DNA of 6,183 nucleotides from Clostridia bacterium (GTDB taxonomy: Bacteria; Bacillota_A; Clostridia; Oscillospirales; CAG-272), in contig JAGBUD010000103.1 of the NCBI GenBank assembly GCA_017630995.1, positions 1 to 6,183 of the forward strand. The letters are read 5' to 3'. The position numbers and the translations under genes were made by a program. The notes below the pieces were generated by a model that ran no database searches, was not told the DNA's origin, and worked only from the letters and a program-made list of their open reading frames with translations. Shown here piece by piece: positions 1 through 4,962 of this stretch. The stretch's first letter is position 1; every line of letters starts with the position of its first letter.

Positions 1-1
1 T

Positions 2-78
2 GGAGCGGTAGTTCAGTCGGTTAGAACGCCGGCCTGTCACGCCGGAGGTCGAGGGTTCAAGTCCCTTCCGCTTCGCCA
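2..78 (+). tRNA. tRNA-Asp (anticodon GUC)
   Basis: The 77-nt cloverleaf is complete. The acceptor stem GGAGCGG (2-8) pairs with CCGCTTC (68-74), with one G-U pair. It is followed by discriminator G75 and an encoded CCA (76-78). The anticodon stem CCGGC (29-33)/GCCGG (41-45) is a perfect 5 bp and encloses the loop CTGTCAC, with anticodon GTC at 36-38, which reads Asp codons. The T arm GAGGG (51-55)/CCCTT (63-67) encloses the conserved TTCAAGT loop. The promoter or any upstream tRNA genes lie outside the window. It is followed within 4 nt by an intrinsic terminator, so it is the last gene of its transcript. Confidence 0.97.
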
Positions 79-81
79 TTT

Positions 82-112
82 GGCCCATCGAAAGATGGGC
101 CTTTTGTTTTTT
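82..112 (+). terminator. Intrinsic terminator of the tRNA transcript
   Basis: A perfect 8-bp stem GGCCCATC (82-89)/GATGGGCC (94-101) is closed by a GAAA tetraloop. It is followed directly by a T-rich tract (102-112, interrupted by one G). It starts 4 nt after the tRNA CCA end, so it ends tRNA transcription and insulates the downstream gene. Confidence 0.95.
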
Positions 113-174
113 AACACGTTTTTTTGGCTAATGCAATGCTTTTTTCAAGATTTTTAAAAAGTTTTGATAAAATA

Positions 175-203
175 TTGAAAAAACGATGTATAGATGGTAT
201 AAT
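175..203 (+). promoter_or_regulatory. Sigma-A promoter (extended -10) for the metallophosphoesterase gene
   Basis: The -35 box is TTGAAA (175-180), followed by a 17-nt spacer and a perfect -10 TATAAT (198-203). A TGG immediately before the -10 (195-197) forms an extended -10. Transcription should start near 210, giving a leader of about 40 nt. The promoter covers the ATG at 186, so that ATG cannot be the start of the gene; this supports the start at 252. Confidence 0.85.
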
Positions 204-241
204 TATGTTAAGAAATCAATTTTCGAGCATTTTTTGCTCTT

Positions 242-245
242 GGAG
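242..245 (+). promoter_or_regulatory. Ribosome-binding site fixing the start at 252
   Basis: GGAG lies 6 nt before the ATG at 252. No comparable site precedes the in-frame ATG at 186, which also lies upstream of the predicted transcription start. The protein therefore begins MSEEKKK rather than 22 residues earlier. Confidence 0.8.
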
Positions 246-251
246 ATAGTG

Positions 252-1397
252 ATGAGTGAAGAAAAGAAGAAAACACACTTGAGATTTTTGCATTGCAGCG
301 ATATTCATTTGGACACGCCGTTTGTCGGCTTAACCGCCGAAAAAAGCGAGGAGCGCCGCCGTGTGCTTCGTTCATCGTTTATGCGCATGATGCAATACGT
401 TAGGGATAGCAAAATCAACGTCGTTTTGATGAGCGGTGACGTTTTCAATACCGAATACGCAACCAACACGACGGCAGAGGTTCTTATAAGAGAATTTAAA
501 AACTGTCCCGACACCGTTTTTATAATTTCACCCGGAAAATGCGACTATTACAATAATAATCCGATATACTCTTCGGGAAGACTTCCGCAAAACTGTTTCG
601 TCTTTTCCTCCGATAAGCTTTCGAGATTTGACTTTGAGGAGTATAACGTAACCGTTTACGGTTGGGCGTTTATGGAGCCCTCCCTCAAGGAAAATCCCTT
701 GCACGACCGCCACGTTGACGACGCTTCGAGAGTCAATATCGTTTGTGCCTACGCGGACCTTGACGGAAAGGTTGATTCTGATTGCTGCCCTATCGCGCTC
801 TCCGATATAAAGAGATTTGGAGCGGATTATTATGCGCTTGGCTCTCGCCACGAGGCAAGCAGATTTTCCTCGGCTTCCGGCTCGAAGTATGCTTACTGCG
901 GTGCTCTTGAATGCACGGGATTTGAGGAATCGGGTCTTGGAGGAGTTAACCTCATATCGATATCGTATAGCGACGGTGAGCTTTCAATCGAAAACAAGAA
1001 GATGACGTTCGGTCACGTTAGATTTGAAACCGAGCAGCTTGACATCACGGGAGTTAACACGGGTAACGAGATTATCAGCCGTATCAGCCGTATGATAAGC
1101 GACAAAAAATACGATGATGAAACCGCGCTCTGCGTTGAGCTTGTCGGATACGTAGACCCGAGATTTTCAATTCCCACCAATATGGAAAGCGAAGCCTTCG
1201 GTCTTTATTATTTCGACGTTATCGACAAAACGCTTCCGCTTTACGGCACCGAGCATTTTAAACGCGATATGACGGTTGCGGGCGAGATATACAGAAGCCT
1301 TTACCCGATTCTTACGGGAGAGGACGAGTCGGCACGTCTGCTCGCTGCACGCGCGTTCAGAATTGCGCTTGCCGCACTTGAAAGCCGCGACCTTTAA
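252..1397 (+). CDS. SbcD/Mre11/YhaO-like metallophosphoesterase with degenerate active site
   Basis: The 381-residue protein resembles the calcineurin-like phosphoesterases of the DNA-repair exonuclease group (SbcD, Mre11, B. subtilis YhaO). The first metal motif is intact: D17 and H19 in HCSDIHLDTPF. The second is partly kept: G62-D63 in SGDVFN. The rest are changed. The usual GNH[D/E] reads GKCD (95-98), the usual LLHG-type histidine appears to be Tyr167 in VCAYADL, and the usual GHxH reads GSRH (197-200), keeping only the second His. The fold-typical stretches remain recognisable, such as YYALG and YCGALECTGFEE. A C-terminal domain of roughly 130 residues follows. A dinuclear metal centre is unlikely to form normally, so the protein may be a non-catalytic relative. 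No SbcC/YhaN-type ATPase partner lies next to it; the gene is monocistronic between its own promoter and a terminator. The family call is firm, the activity is uncertain. Confidence 0.85.
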   Translation: MSEEKKKTHLRFLHCSDIHLDTPFVGLTAEKSEERRRVLRSSFMRMMQYVRDSKINVVLMSGDVFNTEYATNTTAEVLIREFKNCPDTVFIISPGKCDYYNNNPIYSSGRLPQNCFVFSSDKLSRFDFEEYNVTVYGWAFMEPSLKENPLHDRHVDDASRVNIVCAYADLDGKVDSDCCPIALSDIKRFGADYYALGSRHEASRFSSASGSKYAYCGALECTGFEESGLGGVNLISISYSDGELSIENKKMTFGHVRFETEQLDITGVNTGNEIISRISRMISDKKYDDETALCVELVGYVDPRFSIPTNMESEAFGLYYFDVIDKTLPLYGTEHFKRDMTVAGEIYRSLYPILTGEDESARLLAARAFRIALAALESRDL

Positions 1398-1422
1398 AAA
1401 CTTAAAACCGTTTAGATAAAAT

Positions 1423-1475
1423 AAAAGATAGCAGAATTGACCGTTTTTTTGCGGTGCGAATCTGCTATCTTTTTT
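1423..1475. terminator. Bidirectional intrinsic terminator between convergent genes
   Basis: The arms AAAAGATAGCAGA (1423-1435) and TCTGCTATCTTTT (1461-1473) form a perfect 13-bp inverted repeat. An inner ACCG (1440-1443)/CGGT (1452-1455) stem closes a T-rich loop. An A-tract on the left and a T-tract on the right make it usable in both directions. It lies 26 nt after the metallophosphoesterase stop and about 20 nt after the stop of the leftward deacetylase gene, so it serves both. Confidence 0.92.
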
Positions 1476-1496
1476 GTTGATTTTTAAAAGCTCAAA

Positions 1497-2369
1497 TTAG
1501 AAAGGGAAGAGAACCTTTGCGTTTTCCTCGGTAAGCGGAGTTCCGTATTCCGAGGTTTCATATGCCTCTGCGAATATGACCTTTTTGCCCCTTTCGCCAT
1601 AGCGGGAAACGAGCAGGTCGCGGTAACGTGCGGCGTAAACCGCCTCTCTTGCCTCGCTATGCTCGCACTCGGTTTTCATTGCCAACAATTCGTCGAGGGC
1701 GCAGGGCGTGTCACGCGAAACGCGGGGAGAGTGGAGCCATTCAATGCGCTCCTCTGCATTTTCCGGAACTCTGTCAATAATTCCGTCGGTGTAGGGAAGC
1801 CACTCGTAGAATTGCGAGGTGTGGCAGTTCCAAAGAAGATACTTCTTGTCTATAACGTCGTCGATATCAACTATCATATCGGGAACGAACGGAGGATTCT
1901 TGAAGCGGTTTCTGAAATACATTATAACGGGCATTTCAATCATAGGAGCGGCTTCTGGGCACAAATTGGGCACGATCAAGAGGTAAGACGCGTCTTGAAC
2001 AAGCAAAGCCGTGTTTCTGTGGTCTGCGTGGTAGTCGTTCGTTTTGTGTGTGAAAATAATGTCGGGATTGTATTCTCTTATGTAGCATATCAGCTTCTTT
2101 CTGGTTTCGAGGTCGGCTATAACCTCGCAGTCGGGAATATCCCAAACGTCGTATTCAATTCCCGCAAGCTTCGCAACCTCTTGGGTTTCTTTATATCTGC
2201 GGGCTGCAATATCCGCGGGCTTTTGAACGTGGTGACCGCCGCAACCGTTACAAACGGAGAGAAAACGCACCGAATGTCCCGCGCTCGCGTATTTGAGAGC
2301 AAGACCGCCGCCGCATATATCGTTATCGTCGGGGTGGGCGCCAATCATTAAAACTTTAAGCTTTTTCAT
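1497..2369 (-). CDS. PIG-L/LmbE-family deacetylase
   Basis: This 290-residue protein has the hallmarks of the zinc-dependent PIG-L (LmbE-like) N-acetylglucosaminyl deacetylase family. The N-terminal motif AHPDD lies at 11-15, with zinc ligands H12 and D15 and presumed base D14 or D15. A second motif HADH (114-117) has H117 as the likely third zinc ligand. HTSQF at 183-187 matches the conserved late histidine of the family. The residue after AHPDDx is Asp17 where Glu is more usual. No signal peptide is present, so it is probably cytoplasmic. Family members deacetylate N-acetyl sugars in pathways such as mycothiol, bacillithiol and GPI synthesis; the substrate here cannot be read from sequence. 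The gene starts 2 nt after the stop of the EamA transporter gene. Its ribosome site AGAAAGG lies within the last codons of that gene, implying cotranscription and probable translational coupling. Confidence 0.9.
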   Translation of the reverse strand: MKKLKVLMIGAHPDDNDICGGGLALKYASAGHSVRFLSVCNGCGGHHVQKPADIAARRYKETQEVAKLAGIEYDVWDIPDCEVIADLETRKKLICYIREYNPDIIFTHKTNDYHADHRNTALLVQDASYLLIVPNLCPEAAPMIEMPVIMYFRNRFKNPPFVPDMIVDIDDVIDKKYLLWNCHTSQFYEWLPYTDGIIDRVPENAEERIEWLHSPRVSRDTPCALDELLAMKTECEHSEAREAVYAARYRDLLVSRYGERGKKVIFAEAYETSEYGTPLTEENAKVLFPF

Positions 2370-2371
2370 TT

Positions 2372-3295
2372 TTATGCCTTTCTTTTTAAAAAAGATTTGA
2401 AATCAATTTGTGAAAGAATAACCGCCAAGAAAACTATCGCGCAGCCTGCGTATTCTCTAAATTCCATTTGCTCCTTTAGAAGAATTGCACCGCCTATAAC
2501 GCCAAACACCGATTCGAGAGAAAGAATTACCGAAGCGGCAGCTGGATTTGCTCCTCTTTGACCGATTATTTGAAGCGTGTAAGCTATTCCGCTTGAGAAA
2601 ACGCCGAGGTAGAAGAGGGGGAATATAAATTCAAAAACAATGCCTAGATTTGTTCCGCGTTCGAATATCAGCGCGAAAATTACATTCGTCAAGGCGCAGG
2701 ATGCAAACTGAACGAGCGACATTTTTATTCCGTCGCATTTTGGCAAAAAGAAGTCGATTGTCAGTATGTGAATTGGAAATATGAGCGAGCAGACGAGAAC
2801 GAATATATCCTCTTTTGCTATAGTGAAATTATCGCTTATGCAAAGAAAATAGAAACCTACAACCGCTATCGCAACGCTGATCCACACGTTTATCGGGGCT
2901 CTTTTTTTGAGTGCGAGCGCGTAAATCGGAACGAGAACGACGTAAAGGGCGGTTATGAATGCGGACTTGCCCGCGTCCGCACCTGCGTTTAGACCCGCTT
3001 GCTGAAAGAAAGAGGCAAGAGCAAGAATAACGCCGCAAACGGCACCGCCGAGCAGCTCGTATTTATTGAGAAAGGATTTTTCCTTTTTACCAAAGAGATG
3101 CCTACCCGTGTGACGTGAAGCGTCAAATATTAGCGACGCAAAAAAGAGAAATAAAACGGCGAAAATGCTTCGTGTGGCTCCCATTATGAAAACGGGGACG
3201 GTTTCCGCCGCCTTTTGCGCGGTAAATGCAAATCCCCATATCATTGCCGCCAAAAGGAGCAAGAGCGGGGATATAAACCTCGTGTATTTTTTCAT
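2372..3295 (-). CDS. EamA/DMT-superfamily transporter (RhaT/RarD type)
   Basis: The 307-residue membrane protein has two EamA repeats and about ten predicted transmembrane segments. The first repeat runs from about residue 9 to 152 and the second from about 163 to 298. Family-typical stretches include IWGFAFTAQK in TM1 (19-28), the NAGADAGKSAFITALYVVLVPI region (from 103) ending the first repeat, and ANPAAASVILSLESVFGVIGG (from 249) with ILLKE (271-275) ending the second. A short basic linker (around 66-78) lies in the cytoplasm. DMT transporters export or exchange small metabolites such as amino acids, sugars or nucleotide-related compounds; the substrate is not predictable here. It is the first gene of a two-gene leftward operon with the PIG-L-type deacetylase, driven by the promoter at 3334-3362. 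The ribosome site is weak: GGG is 12 nt from the ATG. Confidence 0.9.
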   Translation of the reverse strand: MKKYTRFISPLLLLLAAMIWGFAFTAQKAAETVPVFIMGATRSIFAVLFLFFASLIFDASRHTGRHLFGKKEKSFLNKYELLGGAVCGVILALASFFQQAGLNAGADAGKSAFITALYVVLVPIYALALKKRAPINVWISVAIAVVGFYFLCISDNFTIAKEDIFVLVCSLIFPIHILTIDFFLPKCDGIKMSLVQFASCALTNVIFALIFERGTNLGIVFEFIFPLFYLGVFSSGIAYTLQIIGQRGANPAAASVILSLESVFGVIGGAILLKEQMEFREYAGCAIVFLAVILSQIDFKSFLKRKA

Positions 3296-3333
3296 TTAAT
3301 TTCGATACCCATCAAGCTGATTTTAATGCCTTA

Positions 3334-3362
3334 ATTTTAGCATACCGATAATTAAAAGTCAA
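3334..3362 (-). promoter_or_regulatory. Sigma-A promoter of the transporter/deacetylase operon
   Basis: Read on the minus strand, -35 TTGACT (3362-3357), a 17-nt spacer and -10 TAAAAT (3339-3334). Each box matches consensus at five of six positions. The transcript should start near 3327, giving a leader of about 32 nt before the ATG at 3295. Its -35 is 9 bp from the -35 of the divergent promoter. Confidence 0.82.
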
Positions 3363-3371
3363 TACTTGCAC

Positions 3372-3400
3372 TTGACAATCGAGTTCTAAAGTTGTAATAT
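3372..3400 (+). promoter_or_regulatory. Sigma-A promoter of the YitT-family gene
   Basis: A perfect -35 TTGACA (3372-3377) is followed by a 17-nt spacer and TAATAT (3395-3400), a four-of-six -10. Overlapping better -10 matches, TGTAAT (3393-3398) and TATAGT (3398-3403), have less favourable 15- and 20-nt spacing. The transcript should start near 3407, leaving a leader of about 22 nt. A GTG at 3402, in frame with the gene, falls at or before the transcription start and is not used. Confidence 0.75.
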
Positions 3401-3419
3401 AGTGTTACTGTTATATTTT

Positions 3420-3425
3420 GAGGTG
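3420..3425 (+). promoter_or_regulatory. Ribosome-binding site fixing the start at 3429
   Basis: GAGGTG ends 3 nt before the ATG at 3429, a short but workable spacing counted from the GAGG core. It selects the start MKKIYF over the in-frame GTG at 3402, which overlaps the promoter. Confidence 0.75.
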
Positions 3426-3428
3426 TTT

Positions 3429-4376
3429 ATGAAAAAGATATATTTTTCCAAGGCTACGGTAAAAAGCAAAATAAAAAATGCGCTTTGGGTTGCTCTCGGT
3501 GCGGTTATTCTCGCCTTTGGAGCCTCGGTGTTTTTTGTTCCGTTCAATATTGTTGCCGGCGGAGCAACGGGACTTGCCATAGGCATAACGAATCTCGTTC
3601 CTTGGGAGTTTTTCACGGTTGACCTTTGCGTTACTATATTGACGTGGCTTTTCTTCTTCCTCGGTTGGATATTTTTCGGAACCGAGTTTGCACTTAAAAC
3701 GTTGATTTCTTCTATAATTTATCCCATCGCCTTTTCGATTTTCGGAAAGCTTCCGTCGGAAAACGTGCTTGGCGGATTCTTCAATCTTGCGGCATCGGAG
3801 CAGTATGGCAGCATTGCCGTTTTGGTTTCAAGCCTTTTTGGCGGTGCGTTCATCGGTGCGGGCTGTGCTTTCACGTTCCGCGGCGGCGGCTCCACGGGAG
3901 GAACGGACGTTATTGCGCTTTTGATTTGCAAGTTTTTCAAGAAGCTTCGCAGCTCGTATATGGTATTCGTAGTTGACGCAAGCGTTATTATATTCGGTAT
4001 GATTGCAGTTGGTGATTTCGTTATCACCCTCGTGGGAATTCTTGCAGCATTCGTTGCCGCGATAGTTATAGACAAGCTTATGCTTATGCTTCAGTCAAAG
4101 GCTTATATAGCAAACATCGTTTCCGATAAATATCAGGAGATAAACGACGCGATTATTCATAATCTCAACAGAACAAGCACTATACTTGAAGCAAAGGGCG
4201 GATATACGGGAGAAAGCAAGAAAATGGTTATGGTTTCTTTCACCGTGCGTCAGTATGCTGCATTTATTGCGCTCGTTTCGTCTATTGACAAGGATGCATT
4301 CGTAACAATCCACCTTGCGCACGAAATAAACGGCGAGGGCTGGACAAAGTACGACCATAAGAAGAAAGAGGATTAA
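3429..4376 (+). CDS. YitT-family membrane protein (DUF161 + DUF2179)
   Basis: This 315-residue protein is a normal-length member of the YitT family. A basic N-terminus (residues 1-17) precedes about five hydrophobic segments, roughly at 18-38, 62-84, 90-106, 128-150 and 178-222 (the last probably two helices). The family signature RGGGSTGGTDVIA lies at 151-163, following GAFIGAGCAF. The soluble C-terminal DUF2179 domain covers about residues 225-305, with GGYTGESKK (257-265) and IDKDAFVTI (286-294) matching the family pattern, then NGEGW and a charged tail. Molecular function is unknown for most of the family; some members are proposed to move small molecules, and no substrate can be inferred here. 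The gene is monocistronic, with its own promoter. Its stop is followed after 1 nt by the left arm of a 13-bp inverted repeat that was probably its terminator before a repeat element separated the arms. Confidence 0.92.
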   Translation: MKKIYFSKATVKSKIKNALWVALGAVILAFGASVFFVPFNIVAGGATGLAIGITNLVPWEFFTVDLCVTILTWLFFFLGWIFFGTEFALKTLISSIIYPIAFSIFGKLPSENVLGGFFNLAASEQYGSIAVLVSSLFGGAFIGAGCAFTFRGGGSTGGTDVIALLICKFFKKLRSSYMVFVVDASVIIFGMIAVGDFVITLVGILAAFVAAIVIDKLMLMLQSKAYIANIVSDKYQEINDAIIHNLNRTSTILEAKGGYTGESKKMVMVSFTVRQYAAFIALVSSIDKDAFVTIHLAHEINGEGWTKYDHKKKED

Positions 4377-4390
4377 TAAAAAGATGCCGC

Positions 4391-4529
4391 GCAGCAATGG
4401 GTAATGTTCTTAGCGGAGAATTTGAATAAAGCCGTTAAGTGCAAATGGGCTAAGCCCAAACCCTTATACAAACAGAAAGAGAGAACAAATCGGTTCAAGC
4501 CGAAATGCTCTCTCTTTTTCTGTTGGTAT
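4391..4529. other. Unique left part of the non-coding insert, hairpin-rich
   Basis: This segment precedes the repeat array and has no credible gene. It contains the left copy of the nested TCTTAGCG repeat, a small TGGGC (4446-4450)/GCCCA (4454-4458) hairpin with a TAA loop, and a longer hairpin described separately. A 10-codon ATG frame at 4397-4429 lacks a ribosome site and is not called. Whether the segment is part of a mobile element, an RNA, or remnant DNA cannot be decided from this window. Confidence 0.5.
4473..4522 (+). terminator. Candidate hairpin terminator inside the insert
   Basis: The left arm CAGAAAGAGAGA (4473-4484) pairs with TCTCTCTTTTTCTG (4509-4522) with a 2-nt bulge. The core AAAGAGAG (4476-4483)/CTCTCTTT (4510-4517) is perfect. 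An inner CGG (4491-4493)/CCG (4500-4502) stem caps it. The T run at 4515-4519 is partly inside the stem, so it is only a moderate terminator. It is the nearest site that could end yitT-like transcripts in the present arrangement. Confidence 0.4.
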
Positions 4530-4530
4530 C

Positions 4531-4723
4531 AAGTGATATTCTTTGCTTGCGCAAAGAGTGATATTGTCGCACAGCGACAGTGATATTGAAGCCTCACGGC
4601 TTCAGTGATATTCTATTCGCCAAAAACTTGCGTAGCAAATATCACTCGGCGTAAGCCGAATATAACTGCGTAGCAATAGAACTCGCCGAAGGCGAATAGA
4701 GTTGCGTGATACTCCGTTAAGAG
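4531..4723. repeat. Palindromic box array, copy 1
   Basis: Four identical AGTGATATT boxes (4532-4540, 4557-4565, 4579-4587, 4604-4612) alternate with perfect mini-hairpins: CTTTGC/GCAAAG (4541-4556), GTCGC/GCGAC (4566-4578) and GAAGCC/GGCTTC (4588-4603). After a central segment the boxes return in inverse orientation with drift: AATATCACT (4638-4646), AATATAACT (4659-4667), AATAGAACT (4675-4683) and AATAGAGTT (4695-4703). These are separated by CGGC/GCCG (4647-4658), GCGTAGC (4668-4674) and CGCC/GGCG (4684-4694). A long-range complement CTATTCGCC (4613-4621)/GGCGAATAG (4691-4699) joins the halves. The copy ends with GCGTGATACTC and GAG, where the next copy begins. No reading frame explains it; function unknown. 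Confidence 0.9.
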
Positions 4724-4724
4724 C

Positions 4725-4917
4725 AAGTGATATTCTTTGCTTGCGCAAAGAGTGATATTGTCGCACAGCGACAGTGATATTGAATCTTTACGGCTTCAGT
4801 GATATTCTATTCGCCAAAAACTTGCGTAGCAAATATCACTCGGCGTAAGCCGAATATAACTGCGTAGCAATATAACTCGCCGAAGGCGAATAGAGTTGCG
4901 TGATACTCCCTTAAGAG
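4725..4917. repeat. Palindromic box array, copy 2 (tandem duplicate)
   Basis: It repeats copy 1 at an exact 194-bp offset with five substitutions in 193 positions: 4785, 4787 and 4789 in the third mini-hairpin, 4873 in an inverse box, and 4910 near the end. Boxes lie at 4726-4734, 4751-4759, 4773-4781 and 4798-4806. Inverse boxes lie at 4832-4840, 4853-4861, 4869-4877 and 4889-4897. The three hairpin changes break or weaken pairs in GAAGCC/GGCTTC without compensation. The near identity indicates a recent duplication. Confidence 0.9.
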
Positions 4918-4925
4918 TATCACGC
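4898..4925. repeat. Perfect 11-bp hairpin closing the array
   Basis: GCGTGATACTC (4898-4908) and GAGTATCACGC (4915-4925) are exact complements around the loop CCTTAA. Only the right-hand copy has the full second arm; in copy 1 it stops after GAG (4721-4723), where copy 2 begins. This marks the native right edge of the array and the duplication junction. No T-tract follows directly, so it is not an obvious terminator on its own. Confidence 0.85.
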
Positions 4926-4962
4926 TAAGACGTGCGGCATCTTTTTGATTTATAACTAAAGT

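Larger units (their letters stand above)
4378..4946. repeat. Terminator-like inverted repeat with arms split by a non-coding insert
   Basis: The left arm AAAAAGATGCCGC (4378-4390) and the right arm GCGGCATCTTTTT (4934-4946) are perfect complements over 13 bp, extendable to 15 bp with one G-U. They begin 1 nt after the yitT-like stop and end 16 nt before the convergent amidase stop. The A-tract/GC stem/T-tract design copies the bidirectional terminator at 1423-1475. Here 543 nt separate the arms. A second, nested 8-bp inverted repeat, TCTTAGCG (4408-4415)/CGCTAAGA (4923-4930), lies just inside. Either a terminator was split by an insertion, or the 13-bp arms are the terminal inverted repeats of a MITE-like element. 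The flanks GATTAAT (4371-4377) and GATTTAT (4947-4953) are similar but not an exact target duplication. Confidence 0.7.

Noticed and set aside
2..78. tRNA-Asp as an attachment site of an integrated element
   Set aside because: No repeat of the tRNA 3' end and no integrase gene occurs in the window, and the downstream gene has normal housekeeping-type signals.
186..251. N-terminal 22-residue extension of the metallophosphoesterase
   Set aside because: The ATG at 186 lies inside the promoter, before the predicted transcription start, and lacks a ribosome site.
1659..2351. 230-codon open frame on the plus strand opposite the deacetylase
   Set aside because: It is the antisense of a gene with clear zinc motifs, has no recognisable domain or ribosome site, and its composition follows from the codon use of the opposite strand.
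4397..4429. Small 10-codon gene after the yitT-like gene
   Set aside because: There is no ribosome site and no recognisable peptide, and it lies within the structured non-coding insert.
4531..4917. CRISPR array
   Set aside because: The repeated boxes are only 9 nt, change orientation mid-array, and the intervening segments are 7-16 nt palindromes. No cas gene or leader is visible.
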